The notes under the pieces: generated by a model
Seen by the model: the letters and a program-made list of their open reading frames with translations, nothing else
Told to the model about the DNA's origin: nothing
Database searches by the model: none
Program-made: the position numbers and the translations under genes
Assembly: GCF_019429535.1 (NCBI RefSeq)
Contig: NZ_JAHXZM010000002.1
Location: 434,001 to 498,000, forward strand
Origin: Sphingomonas citricola
GTDB lineage: Bacteria; Pseudomonadota; Alphaproteobacteria; Sphingomonadales; Sphingomonadaceae
Direction: 5' to 3'
Length of the DNA: 64,000 bases
Shown: in pieces, positions 16,405 through 25,290 of the stretch
Layout: each line of letters opens with the position of its first letter
Position numbering within the stretch: the first letter of the stretch is position 1

Positions 16405-19191
16405 ATGACCACGCGTATGCTGATCGACGCACGCCACCGGGAGGAGACCCGGGTCGCCGTCGTCAAGGGTAACCGGATCGAGGAATTCGATTTCGAAAGT
16501 GCCGAGCGCAAGCAGCTCAAGGGCAACATCTATCTCGCCAAGGTGACGCGCGTCGAGCCGTCGCTCCAGGCCGCGTTCGTCGATTATGGCGGCAACCGCC
16601 ACGGCTTCCTCGCCTTTTCCGAAATCCACCCCGATTACTACCAGATCCCGAAGGAGGACCGCGACGCGCTGCTCCGCGAAGAAGCCGAGCACGCCGCCGA
16701 GGAAGCCAAGCTGCGCGCCGAACTCGACGCCGAGGACGCGGGCTTCGACGAGGACGACGACGCGCACGGCGACGACGATGCGCACGACGGCGACGACCGG
16801 CACGACGACGATCACGGCGACGACGACGACGCGCACGACGATCACGTCGACGAGGCGGGCGGCGACGACGCCGGCGAGGGTCCGGGGGGCCGCCGCCGCA
16901 AGGGCCGCCGCTCGAACGGCGATGATCAGGTCGAGGCGCTGCGCCAGCGCCGCATGAACCTGCGCCGCCGCTACAAGATCCAGGACGTGATCCGCCGCCG
17001 TCAGGTGCTGCTGATCCAGGTTGTCAAGGAAGAGCGCGGCAACAAGGGCGCGGCGCTGACGACCTATCTGAGCCTTGCCGGGCGTTACTGCGTGCTCATG
17101 CCCAACACGTCGCACGGCGGCGGGATCAGTCGCAAGATTTCGAACGCGGGCGATCGCAAGCGGTTGAAGGCGATCATGGCGGACCTCGAGCTGCCGTCGT
17201 CGATGGGCTGCATCGTGCGCACCGCGGGACTCCAGCGCACCAAGACCGAGATCAAGCGCGACTTCGACTATCTCGCACGGCTGTGGGACGAGATCCGCGA
17301 CAAGACGCTGACCTCGTCGGCGCCCGCGCTCGTCTACGGCGACAGCGACCTGATGAAGCGCGCGATCCGCGACATCTACAACAAGGACATCGACGAGGTG
17401 ATCGTCGAGGGTGACGAAGGTTATCGTCAGGCGAAGGACTTCATGCGCCTGTTGATGCCGACGCACGCGCGCAAGGTGAAGCATTACAGCGACCCGATCC
17501 CGCTGTACCAGCGCGCCGGCGTCGAGGATCAGCTCGCCGCGATGTACCATCCCGTGGTGCAGCTGAAGTCGGGCGGGTACCTCGTCATCAACCCGACCGA
17601 GGCGCTCGTCTCGATCGACATCAACTCGGGCCGCTCGACGCGCGAGCACAATATCGAGCAGACCGCGACCGCGACCAACCTCGAGGCGGCGCAGGAGATC
17701 GCGCGGCAGCTGCGTCTGCGCGACATGGCGGGTCTGGTCGTCATCGACTTCATCGACATGGATCACGGATCGAACGTCCGTAAGGTCGAGAAGGCGATGA
17801 AGGAGGCGCTCAAGAACGATCGCGCGCGCATCCAGGTCGGCCGCATCTCGTCGTTCGGTCTGATGGAAATGAGCCGCCAGCGTCTGCGGACCGGCGTGCT
17901 CGAGGCATCGACCCGCCAGTGCCCGCATTGCGAGGGCACGGGTCTGGTGCGCACCGCATCGTCGGCGGGTCTCTCTGCGCTGCGCCTGATCGAGGACGAG
18001 GCGGCGCGCGGGCGCGGCTCGCACCTCACCTTGCGTTGCAGCCAGGAAGCAGCGTTCTACGTCCTCAACCGCAAGCGCGGCGACATCGCTGAGATCGAGG
18101 ATCGCTACGGCGTCCAGGTCGACATCCTCGCCGACGGTGAGGAGGAGGGCGCGCGCATGTCGGTCGAGGCCGCCGGTCCGCCGCCCGCCTACGCGCCCAA
18201 GTTCGACGCGCCGATGATCGAGGTCGAGGAAGACATCGAGGACGAGTACGAAGTCGAGGAAGAGGAAGCGGTCGAGGACGCGCCCGCCGAGCGCGAGGAG
18301 CGCGAGCGAGACGCGGGCGATCGTGACGGTGGCCGCCGCCGCCGCCGTCGTCGCGGTCGCCGCAATCGCGGCCGTGGCGAGGGCGATGAGGCGCACGGTG
18401 ACGACGCCGAGACAGCCGACACCGACGAGCCGAGCGACGCGGTCGAGGGTGACGAGTCAGAGACCGTCGAAGCGGCGGTCGGTGGCGAGACGGGTGACGA
18501 GGCGCCTACCAGCAATGGTCGCCGCCGCCGTCGCAACCGCCGCGGTCGCCGCCGCGACGGTCAGGGCGCAATTGCCGCTGACGCCGTCGGCGAGACCTCG
18601 GTCGACGATGACACCGCGGTTGACACCGGGGCGGACGACGCACCCGAGGTCGAGCAGGACGCGGTCGTCGACGCCGAGCCCGCGGTCGCTGAACCCACGG
18701 CCGGGGAACCCGTCGCCGACGAGCTCGCACCCGAACCAGCCGCGAAGCCCAAGACCCGCCGTCGCCCGCGCGCGCGCGCCGCGGAAGCAGCCGAGGCTCC
18801 GGCCGTCGCCGACGCCGAACCGGTGGTCGAGGAAGCGCCCGCCGCGACCGAGGCACCCGCCAAGCCGAAGCGCACCCGGCGCAAGAAGTCGGATGCGCCC
18901 ACCGTCGACGCGGGGGATGCCGCGCCGGTCACGAGCGGCCTACCGGCACCCGACACCGCCGAGGTGGAGGCTGCACCCGCCAAGCCCAAGCGGACGCGGC
19001 GCAAGAAGGCCGATGCAGCGCCTGCTGAACCAACCGACGCCGCGCCGGTAGCAGCCGAGCCGGTCGAGATCGCCGCGGAAGACGCACCGGCGACCGCCGA
19101 TGCCGATGCCGCGAGCGACGCAGCCAGTGAGCCCGCCGAGGCCGAGAATGCGCCGCGCCGCGGCTGGTGGCAGCGTACCTTCGGCAACTGA
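16405..19191 (+). CDS. rne: Ribonuclease E
   Basis: A 928-residue endonuclease for mRNA decay and rRNA maturation. The S1 domain starts near residue 40 but is split by an acidic, His/Asp-rich insert (about residues 92-180, with six His between 121 and 147). S1 then resumes and the RNase E/G catalytic core follows, with Asp405 (SIDINSG) and Asp448 (VIDFID) as metal ligands. The Zn-link is CPHC (506-509). The C-terminal half is a disordered scaffold with acidic runs, Arg-rich patches and repeated KPKRTRRKK units. It ends GWWQRTFGN, like the GWW PNPase-binding motif of Caulobacter RNase E. Confidence 0.96.
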   Translation: MTTRMLIDARHREETRVAVVKGNRIEEFDFESAERKQLKGNIYLAKVTRVEPSLQAAFVDYGGNRHGFLAFSEIHPDYYQIPKEDRDALLREEAEHAAEEAKLRAELDAEDAGFDEDDDAHGDDDAHDGDDRHDDDHGDDDDAHDDHVDEAGGDDAGEGPGGRRRKGRRSNGDDQVEALRQRRMNLRRRYKIQDVIRRRQVLLIQVVKEERGNKGAALTTYLSLAGRYCVLMPNTSHGGGISRKISNAGDRKRLKAIMADLELPSSMGCIVRTAGLQRTKTEIKRDFDYLARLWDEIRDKTLTSSAPALVYGDSDLMKRAIRDIYNKDIDEVIVEGDEGYRQAKDFMRLLMPTHARKVKHYSDPIPLYQRAGVEDQLAAMYHPVVQLKSGGYLVINPTEALVSIDINSGRSTREHNIEQTATATNLEAAQEIARQLRLRDMAGLVVIDFIDMDHGSNVRKVEKAMKEALKNDRARIQVGRISSFGLMEMSRQRLRTGVLEASTRQCPHCEGTGLVRTASSAGLSALRLIEDEAARGRGSHLTLRCSQEAAFYVLNRKRGDIAEIEDRYGVQVDILADGEEEGARMSVEAAGPPPAYAPKFDAPMIEVEEDIEDEYEVEEEEAVEDAPAEREERERDAGDRDGGRRRRRRRGRRNRGRGEGDEAHGDDAETADTDEPSDAVEGDESETVEAAVGGETGDEAPTSNGRRRRRNRRGRRRDGQGAIAADAVGETSVDDDTAVDTGADDAPEVEQDAVVDAEPAVAEPTAGEPVADELAPEPAAKPKTRRRPRARAAEAAEAPAVADAEPVVEEAPAATEAPAKPKRTRRKKSDAPTVDAGDAAPVTSGLPAPDTAEVEAAPAKPKRTRRKKADAAPAEPTDAAPVAAEPVEIAAEDAPATADADAASDAASEPAEAENAPRRGWWQRTFGN

Positions 19192-19203
19192 TCGCGACGC
19201 CGT

Positions 19204-19255
19204 CGCCCGGACGCTTCAGCGGTGGTTCACCGCCACCGCCGCAAGTGTCCGGGCG
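19204..19255 (+). terminator. Nested hairpin after rne
   Basis: A 13-bp outer stem (19204-19216 with 19243-19255, one G-T pair) encloses a 6-bp hairpin (GCGGTG, 19219-19224, with CACCGC, 19228-19233). It follows the rne stop by 12 bases. There is no T-tract, so it could be a terminator or a 3'-end stabiliser. Confidence 0.5.
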
Positions 19256-19347
19256 ATGCGCTGCTATGATCCCGCGCCGTTCGGCGCTACGGTGACGCTT
19301 ATGCGTCACCCCTCGTCCCCGGCATCGACCCGCGCGAGCGCTGCGCG

Positions 19348-20694
19348 GTGATCCGCCGCGTCATCGCGCTGGTCGCGGGTGCCGCGATGCTCGCCGCCGT
19401 CCCGGTCCAGGCGCAGTCGCTGCTGCGCGATGCCGAGACGGAAGCGCTGTTCCACGACATGTCCGCGCCGATCGTGACCGCGGCGGGCCTGCGTCCCAAC
19501 GACGTCCAGTTTGCTTTGGTCAACGATGGGTCGATCAACGCCTTCGTCGTCGGCGGGCAGACGGTCTACATCCACTCGGGGCTGATCGAGGCCGCGGATA
19601 ATGTGAACCAGGTTCAGGGCGTCATCGCGCACGAGCTCGGGCACATCGCAGACGGTCATGTCGCCAACGCTGACGCGGGGCAGAAGCCCGCGATGGCGAT
19701 GTATCTGCTCTCGATGGTGCTCGGCCTCGCGACTGCGGCGGCGGGCGGCGGCGCGGCGGGTATGGGCGTGATGGCGGCGGGGCAGCAAGCCGCTATGGGC
19801 CATTATCTCGCCTTCACGCGGACGCAGGAGGCGACCGCGGACGCGAGCGCGGTCAAATATCTGAAGACCGCCGGCATCTCGGCAAAGGGTATGCTTACCT
19901 TCTTCAAGACGTTGCAGCAGCAGGAATATCGCTACGGGCTCGGCAACATCGACCCGTTCATGCAGTCGCACCCGCTGTCGGGCACGCGCATCGCGACGCT
20001 GGAAGGCGACGTGAAGGAATCGCCCTACTTCAACAAGCCGATCGACGCGCAATTGCAGGAGCGGTTCCGCCGCGTGAAGGCCAAGCTGCTCGGCTACGTC
20101 GCCGATCCCAAGCGGACGCTCAACGAATATCCCGACACCGATCAGTCGATCTACGCGCATTATGCGCGCGCCTACGCCTATCACAAGGCTGGCTATCCCG
20201 ATCGCGCCGACGCGGAGGCCGCCGCGCTGATCAAGGCAAAACCCGACGACCCTTATTTCCAGGAGATCGTCGGGCAGATCATGCTCGAGGCAGGGCGGCC
20301 GAAGGACGCGCTGGTCCCCTTACGCGCCGCCTTCGAGGGGACGCGCAGCAACCCACTGATCGGCACCACCTACGGCCACGCGCTGATCGCGACCGAGAAC
20401 CCGGCGAATTACGACGAGGCGAAGCGCGTGCTGCGCGTTGCGGTCCAGCGCGACGACGAGAATCTGTTCGCGTGGTTCCAGCTTGGCACCGTCTACGAAC
20501 GCACTGGCGACGAGGCGCGCGCGGCACTCGCAGGGGCGGAGCAGGCGAGCCTGACCGGGGATACGCGAACCGCGGCGGTGCGTGCGCGCATGGCGATGGC
20601 GGGTCTGCCGAAAAATACGCCCGACTGGATCAGGGCACAGGACATTTCGATGACGTCGCAGGACGTGATCGACAAGGGCAAGAAGCGCAAATGA
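19348..20694 (+). CDS. M48 family metalloprotease with TPR region (BepA-like)
   Basis: A 448-residue periplasmic protease starting at a GTG. A signal peptide (to about residue 22, VQAQ) precedes the M48 domain with the zinc motif HELGH (His95, Glu96, His99) and a downstream glutamate region (RTQEATADASAVKYL). The C-terminal half contains tetratricopeptide-like helices. This is the architecture of BepA/YfgC, which assists assembly or degradation of outer-membrane proteins such as LptD. The stop overlaps the next start (ATGA), so it is co-translated with the DsbA-like gene, which suits disulfide-dependent outer-membrane protein maturation. Confidence 0.9.
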   Translation: MIRRVIALVAGAAMLAAVPVQAQSLLRDAETEALFHDMSAPIVTAAGLRPNDVQFALVNDGSINAFVVGGQTVYIHSGLIEAADNVNQVQGVIAHELGHIADGHVANADAGQKPAMAMYLLSMVLGLATAAAGGGAAGMGVMAAGQQAAMGHYLAFTRTQEATADASAVKYLKTAGISAKGMLTFFKTLQQQEYRYGLGNIDPFMQSHPLSGTRIATLEGDVKESPYFNKPIDAQLQERFRRVKAKLLGYVADPKRTLNEYPDTDQSIYAHYARAYAYHKAGYPDRADAEAAALIKAKPDDPYFQEIVGQIMLEAGRPKDALVPLRAAFEGTRSNPLIGTTYGHALIATENPANYDEAKRVLRVAVQRDDENLFAWFQLGTVYERTGDEARAALAGAEQASLTGDTRTAAVRARMAMAGLPKNTPDWIRAQDISMTSQDVIDKGKKRK

Positions 20695-21410
20695 ACCGGG
20701 CGACATTGTTGGGCATGGTGGCGCTCGGCGCGGCATTCGGCGCGGGTGGCATGTTCCTCGCCGACCGCGTCGCGCCGGGGGATCTGGGCAGCGCGGACAA
20801 GGCGCGCGTCGAGCGCGTTGTGCGCGATTACGTGCTCGCCAACCCCGACCTCATCCCGCAGGCGATGCAGAAACTGCAGGAACGCGACACCGCGCGCGCG
20901 GTGGCGGCGAGCCGCGGCACGATCCAGGAGCCGTATGCGGGGGCGTGGATCGGCAATCCCAAGGCCGACGTGACGCTGGTCGAATATTACGACTATAATT
21001 GCGGTTTCTGCCGCGCGACGCTCCCAGTGTTGCAGAAGCTGGTCGACCAGGACCCCAATCTGCGGATCGTGTTCAAGGAGCTTCCGGTGCTGTCGACGGA
21101 GAGCCGCGTCGCCGCGCGCGTCGCGCTGGCGGCTGCGCAGCAGAACCGGTTCAAGCCGTTCCACGACGCGCTCTACGCCGCCGGACCGGTCAGCGACGCG
21201 ACGATCGCCGCGGCGGGGCGTGCCTCCGGCGTCAATGTCGCCGCGATTCCCGCCGACGCCGACGCGACGATCCGCGAGAATCTCGAAACCGCGGCCAAGC
21301 TCGGCATCACCGGGACGCCTAGCTGGGTCGTCGGCGATCAGGTGCTGACCGGCGCGCTGCCGATCGACCAGCTCCAGTCCGCAATCGCGCGCGCCCGCGC
21401 GACGGGGTGA
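20691..21410 (+). CDS. DsbA/Com1-like thiol:disulfide interchange protein
   Basis: A 239-residue periplasmic thioredoxin-fold protein with an N-terminal signal anchor (LLGMVALGAAFGAGGMFLA). A helical region follows (VRDYVLANPDLIPQAMQKLQ, typical of the Com1/ScsC-type group). The redox motif is Cys104-Gly-Phe-Cys107 in YYDYNCGFC, and the cis-proline loop is ITGTPSWVV. It probably oxidises or isomerises disulfides in exported proteins. It is translationally coupled to the upstream M48 protease. Confidence 0.9.
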   Translation: MNRATLLGMVALGAAFGAGGMFLADRVAPGDLGSADKARVERVVRDYVLANPDLIPQAMQKLQERDTARAVAASRGTIQEPYAGAWIGNPKADVTLVEYYDYNCGFCRATLPVLQKLVDQDPNLRIVFKELPVLSTESRVAARVALAAAQQNRFKPFHDALYAAGPVSDATIAAAGRASGVNVAAIPADADATIRENLETAAKLGITGTPSWVVGDQVLTGALPIDQLQSAIARARATG

Positions 21411-21484
21411 GGGGCAACCCTCCCAAACGATTGGCGCGAGGCGTCGCGTCGGACGGTATCGCGACGCGTGACCGGTATCCGCGC

Positions 21485-21784
21485 TTAGCGCGCCAGCTTG
21501 CCCCGCCACGCCAGCGACTGACGGTTGAGCGCCCCCAGATCGGCGCTGCCCGCGATCACCGCCTCGCCCATCTGAATCGCGCGCGCGAGCACTGCCGCAT
21601 CGGCGTGGCGATACGCCGGACGCTCAGGGATCGCATCGTACCAGACGCCGCCTACCGCGGTGTCGAGCAGGATGCGCTGGAAACAGTGATCGCTCCGCAC
21701 TGGCCAGCCGCGCGCGGCGGCGAGCGCAGGCATCGTCTCGCGCTTCAGCGTCAGCCAGCGCTGTTCCAGCGCATCACACGTCAC
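21485..21784 (-). CDS. Conserved hypothetical protein
   Basis: A 99-residue soluble protein starting at a GTG that overlaps the stop of the upstream molybdopterin/TOBE-like gene (GTGA). It is helical, with the recognisable stretch CFQRILLDTAVGGVWYD followed by RPAYRHADAAVLARAI. I recall similar proteins in many bacteria, annotated only as hypothetical. There is no signal peptide, catalytic motif or membrane segment. Coupling to the TOBE gene is the only functional hint. Confidence 0.7.
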   Translation of the reverse strand: MTCDALEQRWLTLKRETMPALAAARGWPVRSDHCFQRILLDTAVGGVWYDAIPERPAYRHADAAVLARAIQMGEAVIAGSADLGALNRQSLAWRGKLAR

Positions 21785-21987
21785 TTGCCGATCAGGACGT
21801 CGCTCGCCTTCACCAGCACCGTCACCCGGTCGCCGACCGACAGGCCGAGTTCGCCGATCGCTTCCTCGGTGATCGAGGAGGTGACGATGTTGCCACCGCC
21901 GATATCGATCTTGATCGTGCCGTTGACCGCGCCCGGGTTGATCGCGGTGATCGTGCCCGGGAATTGATTGCGCGCGCTGATCTTCAT
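21781..21987 (-). CDS. TOBE/Mop-domain molybdate-binding-like protein
   Basis: A 68-residue single TOBE (Mop) domain: MKISARNQFPGTITAINPGAV, then IGGGNIVTSSITEEAIGELGL and VLVKASDVLIGK. Stand-alone Mop proteins (molbindins) form oligomers that bind molybdate or tungstate. The ATG at 21987 gives the classic domain start; the frame is open upstream to 22062 but is not conserved in character. No molybdate transporter or cofactor gene is in the window, so the role as a store or sensor is inferred from the family only. Confidence 0.85.
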   Translation of the reverse strand: MKISARNQFPGTITAINPGAVNGTIKIDIGGGNIVTSSITEEAIGELGLSVGDRVTVLVKASDVLIGK

Positions 21988-22089
21988 GTCCGAATGTCTC
22001 CGACGCGCGGCCGGGGCGGTCGCGTCGGAGATCGTCATGCTACGCGCCCGAGGGGCGGGCAAGGCCGCACCGCCCCGTCACCTGCCGCG

Positions 22090-22320
22090 TCAGCCGCGAT
22101 GCGGCTGCGCCTGCGTCGCCTGCTTGCGCGCGGCGACCTTGGCGCGGTGATGGCCGACCGCGCAGCCGATCGCGGCGCCCGCGACCGCGTGCCCCTTGCC
22201 GACGAAATGCCCGCCGACCCCGCCGACCGCTGCGCCCTTCAGACACCCCTTCGCCTCGGCGGGCGCGGTGGCGAGCGTGGCGGAGGTGGCGAGGGCCAGG
22301 ATGATCGCTGCGTGCTTCAC
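22090..22320 (-). CDS. Small secreted glycine-rich protein
   Basis: A 76-residue protein starting at GTG with AAGGAGA a few bases upstream. A signal peptide ends at PAEA. The mature part is a short Gly/Ala/His-rich segment (GAAVGGVGGHFVGKGHAVAGAAIG) resembling glycine-zipper membrane proteins, followed by a basic tail. It may associate with a membrane in the periplasm. No family function is known to me. Confidence 0.65.
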   Translation of the reverse strand: MKHAAIILALATSATLATAPAEAKGCLKGAAVGGVGGHFVGKGHAVAGAAIGCAVGHHRAKVAARKQATQAQPHRG

Positions 22321-22468
22321 GGTTACTCTCCTTTTCGAAGGTGACCGTTCTGCGCCCGCCGCGCTGTCGCGGCGGTGGCGGCGGCGTTAAACTTCGGTCA
22401 CCCGGACAAGCGAACGGCGGCGGCGCATCGCTGCACCACCGCCGTCATCAGGATCGCGCGGAGGTCGA

Positions 22469-23860
<1,392 letters not shown>

Positions 23861-23882
23861 CGTACTTCTCCCGGGCATCAGA

Positions 23883-23957
23883 CCGGCGCGAAGGCCGGCG
23901 TCTCGCGCGGCAGGAGCGATGCGCCCCGGGGCACGAGACCCCGGCCGCAGCCGGGGT
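23883..23957. repeat. REP-like double palindrome between sucB and lpdA
   Basis: Two GC-rich hairpins: CCGGC/GCCGG (23883-23898) and ACCCCGGC/GCCGGGGT (23938-23957, loop CGCA), flanked by GAGACC and GGTGAC. This resembles the repetitive extragenic palindromes common in sphingomonad genomes. It fills the 111-bp gap inside the operon and could attenuate transcription or stabilise the upstream transcript. Confidence 0.55.
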
Positions 23958-23971
23958 GACGCTTGATATGA

Positions 23972-25264
23972 TTACAGGTCGATCAGGATTCGAGTGGGGT
24001 CCTCGATCGCGTTCTTCAAGGCGACGAGGAAAGTCACCGCCTCGCGACCGTCGATCAGGCGGTGGTCGTAGCTGAGCGCCAGATACATCATCGGGCGCAC
24101 CACGACCTGGCCGTTCACCACCACCGGGCGATCCTCGATCCGGTGGAGGCCCAGTACCGCCGACTGCGGCGGGTTGATGATCGGGGTCGACATCAGCGAG
24201 CCGAACACGCCGCCGTTCGAGATCGTGAACGTGCCGCCACGCATCTCGTCCATCTTGAGCGTGCCGTCCTTCGCGCGGCGGCCGAAGTCGCCGATCGTCT
24301 TCTCGATCCCGGCGACCGACAGGTCCTGCGCGTCACGGATGACGGGAACGACCAGACCGCCCGGCGACGACACCGCGACCGAGATGTCGGCGTAATCGTG
24401 GTAGACGATCTCGTCCCCCTCGATCGAGGCGTTGACGGATGGGATGTCCTTCAGCGCCATCGTCGCGGCCTTCACGAAGAAGCCCATGAAGCCCAGGCGG
24501 ACGCCGTGCTTCTTCTCGAAGAGGTCCTTGTACTTGGCGCGCGCCTCGATCACCGCGGTCATGTCGACGTCGTTGAACGTCGTCAGCATCGCGGCGGTGT
24601 TCTGCGCTTCCTTCAGGCGCTTGGCGATCGTCTGGCGCAGGCGCGTCATTTTGACGCGCTCTTCGCGGCGCGCGGGCGCGGAGCCCGCGTCCGCGCGGCC
24701 GGCGGTGGCGGCGCCACCGTCCGACGTGCCCGCGGCAGGCGCAGCCGCCGGCTTGGACGACGCGGCCGCGGCAACGTCTTCCTTGGTCAGGCGGCCGTCC
24801 TTGCCGGTGCCCTTGATCGTCGCGGGATCGACGCCGTGCTCCAGCACCGCGCGGCGGACCGAGGGGGAGAGCGCGGCGGGGCCTTCGCCCGCGACCGGGG
24901 TCGCGCCGTGGTTGCCATAGCCGCCGGCGGTCGGCGTCGCGCCGCCCTGACCGCTACCGCCCGTCGATGCGGCGGGGGCCTGCGTCACCGCGGGCTGCGG
25001 TGCGCTCGCCTGCGCCGGTGCCGCGCCGCCCGCGTCGACCGTCGCGAGCAATGCGCCCACCTCGACCGTGTCGCCGACCTTGACCGCGTGCTCGCCCATC
25101 ACGCCCGCGACCGGCGAGGGGACCTCGACCGAGACCTTGTCGGTCTCGAGGCTCGCGATCGGCTCGTCGGCGGCGACCTTGTCGCCCGGCTGCTTCAGCC
25201 ACTCGCCGACGGTGGCTTCGGTGATCGATTCGCCCAGCGTGGGCACCAGAACTTCGGTTGCCAT
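23972..25264 (-). CDS. sucB: 2-oxoglutarate dehydrogenase E2 (dihydrolipoyllysine succinyltransferase)
   Basis: The 430-residue E2 core of the 2-oxoglutarate dehydrogenase complex. Domains in order are a lipoyl domain with Lys43 in ETDKVSVEV, a long Ala/Pro/Gly-rich linker, an E3/E1-binding domain ([17 protein letters not shown]), and the acyltransferase core with the active site [10 protein letters not shown]. It ends DPTRILIDL, like other E2o proteins. It follows sucA by 26 bases on the same strand. Confidence 0.96.
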   Translation of the reverse strand: MATEVLVPTLGESITEATVGEWLKQPGDKVAADEPIASLETDKVSVEVPSPVAGVMGEHAVKVGDTVEVGALLATVDAGGAAPAQASAPQPAVTQAPAASTGGSGQGGATPTAGGYGNHGATPVAGEGPAALSPSVRRAVLEHGVDPATIKGTGKDGRLTKEDVAAAASSKPAAAPAAGTSDGGAATAGRADAGSAPARREERVKMTRLRQTIAKRLKEAQNTAAMLTTFNDVDMTAVIEARAKYKDLFEKKHGVRLGFMGFFVKAATMALKDIPSVNASIEGDEIVYHDYADISVAVSSPGGLVVPVIRDAQDLSVAGIEKTIGDFGRRAKDGTLKMDEMRGGTFTISNGGVFGSLMSTPIINPPQSAVLGLHRIEDRPVVVNGQVVVRPMMYLALSYDHRLIDGREAVTFLVALKNAIEDPTRILIDL

Positions 25265-25290
25265 AATCTATTCCTGTCTTGAGCGAAGGG

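Noticed and set aside
16402..18396. Long minus-strand ORF antisense to rne
   Set aside because: It is a GC3-driven shadow of rne; the translation is a low-complexity mix of Arg, Ala, Leu and Val with no recognisable domain, while the + frame is a clear RNase E.
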